NCBI RefSeq assembly: GCF_004217285.1
Contig: NZ_SHKS01000005.1
Location: 372,001-436,000, forward strand
Direction: 5' to 3'
Source: Streptomyces sp. BK239
GTDB lineage: Bacteria > Actinomycetota > Actinomycetes > Streptomycetales > Streptomycetaceae
DNA length: 64,000 nucleotides
Shown: in pieces, positions 8,395 through 16,848 of the stretch
Numbering within the stretch: the first letter of the stretch is position 1
Layout of the letters: every line of letters begins with the position of its first letter
Notes under the pieces: generated by a model
The model's database searches: none
The model's input: only the letters and a program-made list of their open reading frames with translations
Told to the model about the DNA's origin: nothing
Translations under genes and position numbers: made by a program

Positions 8395-9279
8395 TCAGGT
8401 CACCGACCGGGCGATCTCCAGAGCCCGTTCCCTGGAACCGACGCCCTCCAGACGGAACGTCAACTCGACGCCGTCGGCGCCCCGGTGGGTCCACAGCAGC
8501 GTCGGTCCGGCCGTGCGCTCCGACCGGGTGAAACGCCCGCCGTCCGCGCCCACCAGCCAGAACGTCAGCACATGCGGCCTCGGGAACCACAGGGCCTGCT
8601 CCGGCACGACCTGGCCGGTCTCCGCGCCCTCCCCGCCCTCGCCCAGGGGCAGGTACTCGGGCTGCTCCTCGACGGTCTTGACGAACGCGAAGTCCAGACC
8701 CGCCCGGAACTCGTCGACCCGGATCATGCGCCCGCCCTCCCGCCGGCACAGGCCGACCAGGGACCGGCCCCCCGGCAAGGGCACCACCGTCACCGCGTCC
8801 GGCTCACCGAACGCACGCGGCACCACGGGCCGGAATCCCGCCCGCCGCGCGGCCTCCCCGAGCGTGACGGACCCCTCGCAGCCCGGCGCCGAATCCCGCG
8901 CCGACGGCACCGCGGACGGATCCACCCGCACCTCGACCCCGCCGAAGCCGAACCAGTCCGCCACCGACGCCCGCACAGGAGGAGTGAGCACGAGGACGGC
9001 GACCAGCCCGCACACCCCGGCCGTCACCGCCCGCCACCGCGCCCTCGCCCGGCGGCGCGCCGATCTCAGCCACTCGGCGGGCCCCCGCGGCTCGGCCACC
9101 GGCACGGGCACCTGCTCGGCGAGTATCCGCCGGAGCACCTGCTCGACCACGGTCTCGCCCCCGTCGTCCCCCGGCCGGTCCAGCGCCCGCCCGAGCGCCC
9201 GCAGTTCCTCCGGCAGCCCGGCGTCCCGCTCCCGCGCCCGCAGTTCCTCCGGCAGCCCGGCGTCCCGGTCCTCACCCAT
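8395..9279 (-). CDS. Putative membrane anti-sigma-like partner of adjacent sigma factor
   Basis: 294 residues from ATG 9279, with GGAGG 8 bases upstream; the start overlaps the sigma factor stop by 8 bp. About 83 cytoplasmic residues, then one membrane helix near 84-102 (AVTAGVCGLVAVLVLTPPV), then a large extracytoplasmic domain (DWFGFGGVEVRVDPSAVP onward). Position and topology fit an anti-sigma or sensor partner, but I see no zinc-binding HxxxCxxC motif. It could instead be a secreted-domain effector of the sigma factor. The N-terminus contains a perfect tandem duplication that repeats AGLPEELRAR/AGLPEELRAL. The middle reads like a lipoprotein-type folded domain with a VGADGGRF segment. Confidence 0.65.
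   Translation of the reverse strand: MGEDRDAGLPEELRARERDAGLPEELRALGRALDRPGDDGGETVVEQVLRRILAEQVPVPVAEPRGPAEWLRSARRRARARWRAVTAGVCGLVAVLVLTPPVRASVADWFGFGGVEVRVDPSAVPSARDSAPGCEGSVTLGEAARRAGFRPVVPRAFGEPDAVTVVPLPGGRSLVGLCRREGGRMIRVDEFRAGLDFAFVKTVEEQPEYLPLGEGGEGAETGQVVPEQALWFPRPHVLTFWLVGADGGRFTRSERTAGPTLLWTHRGADGVELTFRLEGVGSRERALEIARSVT
9195..9267. repeat. Perfect 34-bp direct repeat, period 39 bp, inside a gene
   Basis: Positions 9195-9228 and 9234-9267 are identical over 34 bp. The period is 39 bp, that is 13 codons, so the duplication keeps the frame of the anti-sigma-like gene and doubles the peptide AGLPEELRA near its N-terminus. The perfect identity implies a recent slippage event, and copy number may differ between strains. 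Confidence 0.9.
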
Positions 9280-9874
9280 CGTCGTCACCTCCTCCCCGCA
9301 CCCCGCCCTCCGGCAGCAGCCGCCCCAGTTTGCGCAGGGCCCGATTCAGCCGGGACTTCACCGTCCCCCTCGGCCAGCCCAGCGCCTGGGCCGTCTCGGG
9401 CTCGTCCATCTCCAGCAGGTAGCGATACGTGACGACCAGCCGGTGCTCCTCACTGAGCCGTTCCAGCGCGGACAGCAGTGCGAGGCGTCGCTCGCCCGCC
9501 ACGGCCGCGACCGCCGGATCGACCGATTCCGGTATCAGCGGCTCCGCCCCCGCCATCGCCGCCTCCCGGCCCGCCAGCGTCAGCCGCCGACCCGCCGCCC
9601 GCACGGTGTTCCGCGTCTCGTTGGCGACGATCGACAGCAGCCACGGCCGGAAGGACTCGCCGTCCCGGAAGCGCCCCAGCGAGCAGTACGCCTTGAAGAA
9701 GGCCTGCTGCACCACGTCCTCCGCGTCCGCGCCCGCGCCCAGCGCGCGGGCCGCCCTCAGCGCGATCCCCGTATGGGCGCGCACCAGGTCCGCGTACGCC
9801 TCCGGCTCCCCGGCGCGTACGCGTGCGATCACCGCGGCCTCATCGGCGATGCGGCCCCCCTCCCGCGCTTTCAC
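9272..9874 (-). CDS. ECF-type RNA polymerase sigma factor
   Basis: 200 residues from GTG 9874; the exact start is uncertain because the ribosome-binding site is weak, and an in-frame ATG at 9922 exists. Region 2 is clear at about 15-85 (VRAGEPEAYADLVRAH, ADAEDVVQQAFFKAYCSLGRFRDGESFRPWLLSIVANETRN). Region 4 is at about 130-185 (LSEEHRLVVTYRYLLEMDEPETAQALGWPRGTVKSRLNRALRKL). There is no sigma-3 domain, so this is a group 4 factor. It directs RNA polymerase to a specific promoter set, probably in response to an envelope signal sensed by the coupled membrane protein encoded next. It diverges from trpS with about 100 bp between. Confidence 0.9.
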   Translation of the reverse strand: MKAREGGRIADEAAVIARVRAGEPEAYADLVRAHTGIALRAARALGAGADAEDVVQQAFFKAYCSLGRFRDGESFRPWLLSIVANETRNTVRAAGRRLTLAGREAAMAGAEPLIPESVDPAVAAVAGERRLALLSALERLSEEHRLVVTYRYLLEMDEPETAQALGWPRGTVKSRLNRALRKLGRLLPEGGVRGGGDDDG

Positions 9875-9975
9875 ACCCTTGCTACACCGCCCGGCGCCGA
9901 TCGGTTCCCACCCGCGGCGCATCTGTTTTCCGGCGGATTCAGGAGCGGCCCCCGACACCTGAGACAATGGTGGAC

Positions 9976-10989
9976 ATGGCCAATGACCGACCCCGCGTGC
10001 TCTCCGGCATCCAGCCCACCGCCGGCTCGTTCCACCTCGGCAACTACCTCGGCGCCGTGCGCCAGTGGGTGGCTCTGCAGGAGTCCCACGACGCCTTCTA
10101 CATGGTCGTCGACCTGCACGCGATCACGGTCCCGCAGTACCCGAAGGAACTGGTCGCCAACACGCGGCTGGCCGCCGCTCAGCTCCTCGCGGCGGGCCTC
10201 GACCCGGACCGCTGCACGCTGTTCGTGCAGAGCCACGTCCCCGAGCACGCGCAGCTCGCCTGGGTGATGAACTGCCTGACCGGCTTCGGCGAGGCCTCCC
10301 GGATGACTCAGTTCAAGGACAAGTCCGCCAAGCAGGGCGCCGACCGAGCCTCCGTCGGCCTGTTCACGTACCCGATCCTCCAGGTCGCCGACATCCTGCT
10401 CTACCAGGCCGACGAGGTCCCCGTCGGCGAGGACCAGCGCCAGCACATCGAGCTCACCCGTGACCTCGCCGACCGCTTCAACGGCCGCTTCGGGGAGACC
10501 TTCACGATCCCGAAGCCGTACATCCTGCGGGAGACGGCGAAGATCTACGACCTCCAGGAGCCGTCGATCAAGATGAGCAAGTCGGCGTCCACGCCGAAGG
10601 GCCTCATCAACCTGCTCGACGACCCCAAGGCCACCGCGAAGAAGGTCAAGAGCGCGGTCACCGACACCGACACGGTCGTGCGCTACGACGCCGAGAACAA
10701 GCCGGGCGTCAGCAACCTGCTCAGCATCTACTCGACGCTGACCGGCGTGAGCATCCCCGAGCTGGAGCAGCGCTACGAGGGCAAGCTGTACGGCGCGCTC
10801 AAGACCGACCTCGCCGAGGTCGTCGTCGACTTCGTGACCCCGTTCAGGGAGCGCACCCAGCAGTACCTCGACGACCCCGAGACCCTCGACTCGCTCCTGG
10901 CCAAGGGCGCGGAGAAGGCACGGGCCGTCGCCGCGGAGACGCTGTCCCAGGCGTACGAGAGGGTGGGCTTCCTGCCCGCGAAGCACTGA
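9976..10989 (+). CDS. trpS: Tryptophanyl-tRNA synthetase
   Basis: Charges tRNA-Trp. 337 residues from ATG 9976 (MANDRPRVLSGIQPTAG); an ATG three codons upstream at 9967 is also possible. Class I signatures: the HIGH-like GSFHLGNYLG near 17-26 and KMSKS near 199-203, with PVGEDQRQHIELTRD between them. The length is normal for bacterial TrpRS. As I recall, Streptomyces carries a housekeeping TrpRS in this genomic context (SCO4839) and some strains a second, indolmycin-resistant one elsewhere; this copy is in the housekeeping position. Confidence 0.97.
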   Translation: MANDRPRVLSGIQPTAGSFHLGNYLGAVRQWVALQESHDAFYMVVDLHAITVPQYPKELVANTRLAAAQLLAAGLDPDRCTLFVQSHVPEHAQLAWVMNCLTGFGEASRMTQFKDKSAKQGADRASVGLFTYPILQVADILLYQADEVPVGEDQRQHIELTRDLADRFNGRFGETFTIPKPYILRETAKIYDLQEPSIKMSKSASTPKGLINLLDDPKATAKKVKSAVTDTDTVVRYDAENKPGVSNLLSIYSTLTGVSIPELEQRYEGKLYGALKTDLAEVVVDFVTPFRERTQQYLDDPETLDSLLAKGAEKARAVAAETLSQAYERVGFLPAKH

Positions 10990-11155
10990 ACGCGGCCGCG
11001 CCGAGGGCGCACCACCGCACACACCGTCCGCCGGGCAGAGCGCTGCACATCACTTCGGCTGCGCCTGCCCAGCGCACAGCGGTGGCCGTACAGTCGATAG
11101 ACGTACGACTGAGCACGCGTGCGACAGCACGTTTGACACGACGACAGGAGACGAC

Positions 11156-11734
11156 GTGGGGACCGTAACGATCGGCGTGTCGATCGCGGTCCCGGAGCCT
11201 CACGGCAGCCTGCTCCAGGAGCGGCGCGCGGGCTTCGGCGACGCCGCCGCGCACGGCATCCCCACGCACGTCACCCTGCTTCCGCCGACCGAGGTCGACT
11301 CCGCGAGCCTGCCGGCCGTCGAGGCGCATCTGCTGCGGGTCGCCTCGGCGGGCCGGCCGTTCCCGATGCGCCTGTCCGGCACGGGCACCTTCCGGCCCCT
11401 GTCGCCGGTGGTGTACGTGCGGATCGCCGAGGGCCGGACCGACTGCACCCGACTCCAGCAGCAGGTCCGCGACCCCGCCGGCCCCATCGCCCGCGAACTG
11501 CAGTTCCCGTACCACCCGCACGTCACCGTGGCGCACGGCATCGACGAGGCGGCCATGGACCGCGCCTTCGAGGAGCTCGCCGACTACGAGGCGCGGTGGT
11601 CCTGCACCGGCTTCGCGCTCTACGAACAGGGCGCCGACGCCGTCTGGCGCAAGCTGCGCGAGTACCCCTTCGGCGGCCCGACGGTGCCCCCGCAGACCCC
11701 TCACGTCGACCGCGACACCCTGCCCACCCGGTAG
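11156..11734 (+). CDS. 2'-5' RNA ligase family / cyclic phosphodiesterase protein
   Basis: 192 residues from GTG 11156 with AGGAG 7 bases upstream. The two HxT motifs of the 2H phosphoesterase superfamily are present: THVTLLPP near 42 and PHVTVAHG near 121. These histidines bind and cleave or ligate 2'-5' or cyclic phosphodiester bonds. Beyond superfamily membership the substrate is unknown; relatives act on cyclic phosphates or 2'-5' linked RNA. The gene is monocistronic, and its TAG abuts the stop of the convergent reductase gene with no spacer. Confidence 0.85.
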   Translation: MGTVTIGVSIAVPEPHGSLLQERRAGFGDAAAHGIPTHVTLLPPTEVDSASLPAVEAHLLRVASAGRPFPMRLSGTGTFRPLSPVVYVRIAEGRTDCTRLQQQVRDPAGPIARELQFPYHPHVTVAHGIDEAAMDRAFEELADYEARWSCTGFALYEQGADAVWRKLREYPFGGPTVPPQTPHVDRDTLPTR

Positions 11735-12490
11735 CTACAGCGGCAGTCTGCGGAAGAGCCCCCGCGGCAGGTGCCGCAGCGCCGACATCCGCACGCGCAG
11801 CAGGCCCGGCGCCCACACCGTCTCCGAGCGGCGGCGCAGGCCCAGCTCGATCGCCGTGGCGACCGCCTCCGGGGTGGTGGCCAGGGGTCCTTCGGGAAGG
11901 CCGGCGGTGCTCCTCGTCCGCACGAAACCCGGGCGTACGACCATGACGTGCACGCCCGTGCCGTACAGCGCGTCGCCCAGCCCCTGGGTGAAGGCGTCCA
12001 GGCCCGCCTTGCTGGAGCCGTAGATGAAGTCGGCGCGGCGGGCCCGCTCGCCGGCGACGGAGGACAGCACGACCAGCGAGCCGTGGCCCTGAGACTGGAG
12101 CGCGCACGCGGCGACCAGGCCCGCCGACACCGCGCCCGTGTAGTTGGTCTGCGCGACGCGCACGGCCGCCGCCGGATCGCGCTCGTCGTGCGCCTGGTCG
12201 CCGAGCACGCCGAAGGCGAGCAGCACCATGTCGACATCGCCCTCCGCGAACACCTTGCCGAGGACGCTCTCGTGGGACCCGGGGTCGAGCGCGTCGAAGG
12301 CGACCGTGTGCACCAGCGCCCCCAGGGCGCGCAGCCCGGCGGCGGCCGACTCCAGGGCCGGCGACGGACGCCCCGCCAGCCACACCGTGCGGGTGCGGCG
12401 GGCGATCAGACGGCGCGCGGTGGCCAGCGCGATCTCCGACGTCCCGCCGAGGACGAGGAGGGACCGGGGGAGGCCGGGGGCGTCCTTCAC
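11735..12490 (-). CDS. SDR-family reductase, DprE2-like
   Basis: 251 residues from GTG 12490 with GGAG 6 bases upstream. Rossmann start VLGGTSEIALATARRL (the unusual GGTSEIG-type glycine pattern of DprE2), and YGSSKAGLDAF with the catalytic Tyr and Lys of short-chain dehydrogenases. The best family match is decaprenylphospho-beta-D-erythro-pentofuranosid-2-ulose 2-reductase, the second step of decaprenyl-phospho-arabinose formation in mycobacteria. Streptomyces lack arabinogalactan, so the real substrate is probably another polyprenyl-linked or free sugar. No DprE1-like oxidase is next to it. It diverges from the BrkB-type gene. Confidence 0.78.
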   Translation of the reverse strand: MKDAPGLPRSLLVLGGTSEIALATARRLIARRTRTVWLAGRPSPALESAAAGLRALGALVHTVAFDALDPGSHESVLGKVFAEGDVDMVLLAFGVLGDQAHDERDPAAAVRVAQTNYTGAVSAGLVAACALQSQGHGSLVVLSSVAGERARRADFIYGSSKAGLDAFTQGLGDALYGTGVHVMVVRPGFVRTRSTAGLPEGPLATTPEAVATAIELGLRRRSETVWAPGLLRVRMSALRHLPRGLFRRLPL

Positions 12491-12703
12491 GACAGCTCCA
12501 GGAGGTCGAGGGCCGACGGACATGTCGGCGACCGTACCGCCCCTCCGCGAGGCGGTTCATGGAGAGACATCCCGTGATACCCGAAACGGGTGATTAGTGG
12601 GATGTCGTTCCGTGTGCGGCGCGTCCTGACCCCGCGGGTCACTCCAGGCGTATCGCTGCCGATCGGGGAGCATCGGCCGTATCCGCGAGGGCAGAGTCGG
12701 AGT

Positions 12704-13657
12704 ATGGACTGGCTGAAAAAGCTCCCCGGGATCGGGCCGCTCGTCACGCGCGCGATGCTCACGCACGCGTGGCGGTCCTACGAACGGCTCGACCGGGTGA
12801 AGTGGACCCGGCTGGCCGCCGCGATGACGTTCACCAGCTTCGTCGCGCTCTTCCCGCTGCTGACCCTGGCCGCCACCATCGCCGCCGCCACACTGGGCGC
12901 CGAGCGGCAGGGCGAGCTCCAGGACAAGCTCGCCGAGCAGGTGCCCGGCATCTCCGACCAGCTGGACATCGACGGCCTGGTGCAGAACGCCGGCACGGTC
13001 GGCCTCATCGCCGCCGCCGCGCTGCTGTTCACCGGCGTCGGCTGGGCCGGCTCGACGCGCGAATGCCTGCGCGCCGTCTGGGAGCTGCCGGACGAGGAGG
13101 AGAACCCCGTCCTGCGCAAGGCCAAGGACCTCGGCATCCTCCTCGGCCTCGGCGGCGCGGTCCTCCTCACCCTCGCCGCCTCCACCGTCGCCTCCGGCAT
13201 GGTCGGGTGGATCACCCGGCAGCTCGGCATCGACGAGGGCGGCTGGGGCGGCGTGCTGCTGCACGTCGTCGCGTTCCTCGTCGCCGTCCTCGCGGACTTC
13301 CTGCTGCTCCTGTACGTCCTCACCCTGCTGCCCGGCGTCGAACCGAGCCGCCACCGCCTGTTCGTGGCCGCGCTGACCGGCGCGGTCGGCTTCGAACTGC
13401 TGAAGCTGCTGCTCAGCGGCTATATGCAGGGCGTCGCCACGAAGAGCATGTACGGCGCGTTCGGCGTGCCCATCGCCCTGCTGCTGTGGATCAACTTCAC
13501 CGCGAAACTCGTCCTGTTCAGCGCCTCGTGGACGGCGACGCCCGCCAAGGAGGCGGACGGGGAGCGCCAGGAGGGCGCGCACGACGACGCAAGCGCCGGC
13601 AGCGGCGGGGTCAGCGGCGGCGGCGCACCAGGTCCGGCAGCGGCCACCGGCGGTTGA
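12704..13657 (+). CDS. YihY/BrkB-family inner membrane protein
   Basis: 317 residues from ATG 12704 (MDWLKKLPGIGPLVTRAM); an upstream in-frame ATG at 12590 would add 38 residues without family resemblance. Six hydrophobic segments. The family signature is visible: FTSFVALFPLLTLAATIAAA, LFTGVGWAGSTRECLRAVWELP, and YGAFGVPIALLLWINFTAKLVLF near the end. YihY/BrkB proteins are integral membrane proteins of unclear function, despite old labels as ribonuclease BN or serum-resistance factors. The polar C-terminal tail overlaps the convergent carboxypeptidase gene by 47 bp. Confidence 0.88.
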   Translation: MDWLKKLPGIGPLVTRAMLTHAWRSYERLDRVKWTRLAAAMTFTSFVALFPLLTLAATIAAATLGAERQGELQDKLAEQVPGISDQLDIDGLVQNAGTVGLIAAAALLFTGVGWAGSTRECLRAVWELPDEEENPVLRKAKDLGILLGLGGAVLLTLAASTVASGMVGWITRQLGIDEGGWGGVLLHVVAFLVAVLADFLLLLYVLTLLPGVEPSRHRLFVAALTGAVGFELLKLLLSGYMQGVATKSMYGAFGVPIALLLWINFTAKLVLFSASWTATPAKEADGERQEGAHDDASAGSGGVSGGGAPGPAAATGG

Positions 13658-14966
13658 CCAGGTACGCGGCGCCCGCGAGGAGCACCAGCACCCCGCCGGT
13701 GATCGCCATCGCGACGCCGACGCCCCCGGCGCCCTTCCCGGTCACCGCGCCGGCCACCGGCTTCGCGGACCCGTCGCCCGAGCCGCCGGCCCCTCCGGTC
13801 GCCGCGGAGTCCTCACCGGTCCCCTTCGAGGGCTGGGCGCCGGACTGCGCGGCGCCCTTCGGCGGGACCAGCTCGCCGACCGGCCGCACCTTGCCGGCCG
13901 CCTGGAAACCCCAGTCGAACAGGGCGGCTGTCTCCTTGTAGACCTCGTTGTGGGCGCTCTTCTCCGGGTTCATGACGGTGACCAGCAGCACCCGGCCACC
14001 CCGCTCGGCGACCCCGGTGAAGGTGGCGCCCGCGTTGGTGGTGTTGCCGTTCTTGACGCCGGCGATGCCCGGGTACTGGGAGATGTCGTAGTCGCCGCGC
14101 AGCAGCCGGTTGGTGTTCTGGATCTCGAAGGTGCGACGGGTGATCTTGCCCGTCTTGTCCTTCTTCGTCTCGCCCGGGAACGCGGCCCGCACGGTCGAGC
14201 AGTACTCCCGGAAGTCCTTCTTCTGCAGACCGGAGCGGGCGATCAGCGTCAGGTCGTAGGCCGAGGACACCTGGCCCGAGGCGTCGTAGCCGTCGGGGGA
14301 GACCACATGCGTGTCGAGGGCCTGGAGCTCCTCGGCGTGCTCGTTCATGGCCGCCACCGTCGGGCCGACGCCGCCGTTCATCGCCGACAGGACGCGCACG
14401 GCGTCGTTGCCGGACTTCAGGAACACGCCCAGCCAGAGGTCGTGGACCGAGTAGGTCTCGTTCTCCTTTATCCCGACCAGGCTGGAGCCGGGGCCGAGGC
14501 CTTCCAGGTCCTTCGGGGTGACCTTGTGCCGCGCGGTCCCGGGGAAGCGCGGCAGCACGGTGTCCGCGAACAGCATCTTCAGCGTGCTCGCCGGGGCCAG
14601 CCGCCAGTGCGCGTTGTGCGCGGCGAGCACCTCGCCGGACTCGGCGTCCGCGACGATCCACGACCGTGCGGTCACGTCCTTCGGCAGCACCGGGGCGCCG
14701 CCCGCCAGGTCGACCTGCGTCCCGGCCTGCCCGAGCCGCACGCCGCCCACGGTCGACATGCCCGCCGGGGGAGTGGCCGTCGCACTCTTCGACGGCGAGG
14801 CCCCCGCCGACGGGGAGACTCCCGCTGACGGCGAAGCCCCCGTGGACGGGGAGGCGGGCGCGGACGGCGACGGGATCGGCGGGGCCGCCAGGGACACCGG
14901 CGCGGTCAGCGCGAGGGACGCGAGGGTCGCTGAGGTGACCAGCAGGGATCGCCTGACGGTCTGCAT
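13611..14966 (-). CDS. D-alanyl-D-alanine carboxypeptidase (S11 family)
   Basis: 451 residues, probable start ATG 14966. Signal peptide at 1-27 (SLLVTSATLASLALTAPVSLA), then a Ser/Pro/Ala-rich repeat region with ASPSTG/ASPSAG units. The penicillin-binding domain has SxxK as STLK near 126 and SxN as SGN in FLKSGNDAV. The third motif is KNG (GVKNGNTTNAG) instead of KTG. A Gly/Ser-rich spacer and a C-terminal membrane helix (AMAITGGVLVLLAGAAYLV) with basic tail follow, so the enzyme is anchored and works on peptidoglycan outside the membrane, trimming D-Ala from stem peptides. It matches the SCO4847 position in S. coelicolor as I recall. Confidence 0.9.
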   Translation of the reverse strand: MQTVRRSLLVTSATLASLALTAPVSLAAPPIPSPSAPASPSTGASPSAGVSPSAGASPSKSATATPPAGMSTVGGVRLGQAGTQVDLAGGAPVLPKDVTARSWIVADAESGEVLAAHNAHWRLAPASTLKMLFADTVLPRFPGTARHKVTPKDLEGLGPGSSLVGIKENETYSVHDLWLGVFLKSGNDAVRVLSAMNGGVGPTVAAMNEHAEELQALDTHVVSPDGYDASGQVSSAYDLTLIARSGLQKKDFREYCSTVRAAFPGETKKDKTGKITRRTFEIQNTNRLLRGDYDISQYPGIAGVKNGNTTNAGATFTGVAERGGRVLLVTVMNPEKSAHNEVYKETAALFDWGFQAAGKVRPVGELVPPKGAAQSGAQPSKGTGEDSAATGGAGGSGDGSAKPVAGAVTGKGAGGVGVAMAITGGVLVLLAGAAYLVNRRWPLPDLVRRRR

Positions 14967-15072
14967 CAAGGGTGCGGGCACGACGCAGAACGTACCTGCC
15001 CGACGGGGCGAAGTCCCGCGGCCCTCCCCACCCCGGGCACGGAACCGGACACCGGGCGGCGATACTGAAGGC

Positions 15073-15312
15073 ATGAAGCTCAGCCGCCCCGTGTCCTGGT
15101 TCCTGCTCGCCTTCGGGGTGTGGAGCTGGGTCATCTGGATCACTTTCGTCAAGAACCTCATCAAGGACGGCAGCGGGCTGGCGTTCGAGGACGGCGACCC
15201 GACGGCGTACTTCTGGGTGCATCTGCTGCTGGCCGTCGTCTCCTTCGTATTGGGGACGGTCATCGGCGTCATCGGGTTGCGCGGACTGCGCGCACTGCGT
15301 CGAACGTCATAG
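15073..15312 (+). CDS. Small membrane protein, SCO4848 type
   Basis: 79 residues from ATG 15073, diverging from the carboxypeptidase gene. Two membrane helices: about 8-28 (SWFLLAFGVWSWVIWITFV) and 47-68 (FWVHLLLAVVSFVLGTVIGVIGL), joined by a short polar loop (KNLIKDGSGLAFEDGDPTA) and ending in RRTS. It resembles the conserved actinobacterial SCO4848 family, known only from conservation. The metallophosphoesterase gene follows after 39 bp, so the two may be co-transcribed. Function unknown. Confidence 0.8.
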   Translation: MKLSRPVSWFLLAFGVWSWVIWITFVKNLIKDGSGLAFEDGDPTAYFWVHLLLAVVSFVLGTVIGVIGLRGLRALRRTS

Positions 15313-15351
15313 TCACCACCGACCACAGCAGACAGCGGGGACCAAGACACC

Positions 15352-16617
15352 GTGGCCATCCTTTTCGTGCTGCTCGCCCTGGCCGTCCTGGCCGTCGTCG
15401 TGACGGCCAACTGGTACGTGTGGCGGCGGCTGTTCCGGGACACCACCCGTGCTCCCGGCTGGGGCCGCCGCGGCGGCGCGGCCCTCATCGCGGGCGGCTG
15501 GGCCATGGCCGTCGGCGCTCTCGTCGCCGAGCGCACCGGCGCCCCCTTCCCGCTCCAGCAGGCCCTGGCCTGGCCGGGCTTCCTGTGGCTGGCGCTGTCC
15601 GTGTACCTGCTGCTGGGCGTCCTCGCCGGCGAGGCGGTACGCCCCCTGCTGCGCCGTCACCTGGAACGACGCGACCGCACGTCCGAGCGGACGGCCGCCG
15701 CCGCAACCCCTGCGGTCGTGACGGCGCCCGCACTCGCGCCCCCCGAGGACCCGGTCCCTCCCGCGCCGCCCGCGTCCCCTGAGCCTCCCGCGCCCTCCAG
15801 GCGTCTGTTCGTCTCCCGGGTCGTCGGCGGGGCCGCGGCGGCAGCCGCCGTCGGGACCGTCGGCTACGGCACGTACGGCGTGCTGCGGGGGCCGAGGGTG
15901 AAGCGGGTCACCGTCCCGCTGGCCAAGCTGCCGCGTGCGGCGCACGGTTACCGGATCGCCGTCGTCAGCGACATCCACCTGGGGCCGGTCCTCGGCCGGG
16001 ACTTCGCCCGGAAGGTCGTCGACACGATCAACGGCGCCCAGCCGGACCTGATCGCCGTCGTCGGCGACCTGGTCGACGGCAGCGTCAAGGACCTCGGCCC
16101 GGCCGCCGCGCCGCTCGCCGGGCTGAAGGCCCGTCACGGAAGCTTCTTCGTCACCGGCAACCACGAGTACTTCTCCGGCGCCGAGCAGTGGGTGGAGGAG
16201 GTGCGCCGCCTCGGCCTGCTGCCGCTGGAGAACGCGCGCACGGAACTGCCGTGGTTCGACCTGGCCGGCGTCAACGACGTGGCGGGCGAGAGCGAGGGCC
16301 ACGGCCCCGACTTCGGCAAGGCGCTCGGCGACCGGGACACCGCACGCGCGTGCGTGCTCCTCGCCCACCAGCCCGTGCAGATCCACGACGCCGTCGAGCA
16401 CGGTGTCGACCTCCAGCTCTCCGGCCACACCCACGGCGGCCAGCTCTGGCCCGGCAGCATCATCGCCGCCGCCGCGAACCCCACGGTGGCGGGCCTGGAA
16501 CGCTACGGCGACACCCAGCTCTACGTCTCCCGAGGCGCCGGCGCCTGGGGCCCGCCCACCCGAGTGGGCGCCCCCTCGGACATCACCCTCCTCCAACTGG
16601 CGTCCCCCGACGCCTGA
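15352..16617 (+). CDS. Membrane metallophosphoesterase (YkuE-like)
   Basis: 421 residues from GTG 15352. Three N-terminal membrane helices (1-23, about 45-65, 78-100), a Pro-rich linker, then RRLFVSRVVGGAAAAAAVG, which looks like a fourth hydrophobic or Tat-like segment. The calcineurin-type phosphoesterase domain occupies about 190-420 and has every metal-binding block: DIHLGP near 207, GDLVDG, GNHEYF, AHQP and SGHTHGGQ. It should hydrolyse a phosphoester or pyrophosphate at the membrane surface; YkuE/LpxH-like relatives act on lipid-linked or cell-wall substrates. The substrate here is unknown. Confidence 0.88.
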   Translation: MAILFVLLALAVLAVVVTANWYVWRRLFRDTTRAPGWGRRGGAALIAGGWAMAVGALVAERTGAPFPLQQALAWPGFLWLALSVYLLLGVLAGEAVRPLLRRHLERRDRTSERTAAAATPAVVTAPALAPPEDPVPPAPPASPEPPAPSRRLFVSRVVGGAAAAAAVGTVGYGTYGVLRGPRVKRVTVPLAKLPRAAHGYRIAVVSDIHLGPVLGRDFARKVVDTINGAQPDLIAVVGDLVDGSVKDLGPAAAPLAGLKARHGSFFVTGNHEYFSGAEQWVEEVRRLGLLPLENARTELPWFDLAGVNDVAGESEGHGPDFGKALGDRDTARACVLLAHQPVQIHDAVEHGVDLQLSGHTHGGQLWPGSIIAAAANPTVAGLERYGDTQLYVSRGAGAWGPPTRVGAPSDITLLQLASPDA

Positions 16618-16848
16618 CCACCCGCCCCACCGGCCTCCCCAGCCGCGGACAGCCGCGGGTGACCGCGCCCCCTCGGGGAGGGAGGACCTGTGGAACCCGG
16701 CTGAGACAACCGGTCGGCAAGTACTTTCTCATCTCCGCCCGATCCCCTTCCCCCGGCCGAAACCCGTGTGGTTAGGTGAGCCCGCCGCCAAGGGGAGCGG
16801 CACTTTTCATGTGCCGGGCGTACGGCCCGGGGAGGGCAGGGCACACCC

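Noticed and set aside
16618..16848. Possible hairpin CCGCGG-acag-CCGCGG and regulatory RNA before the solute-binding protein
   Set aside because: Six-base GC stems are common here; no conserved motif or T run supports a function.
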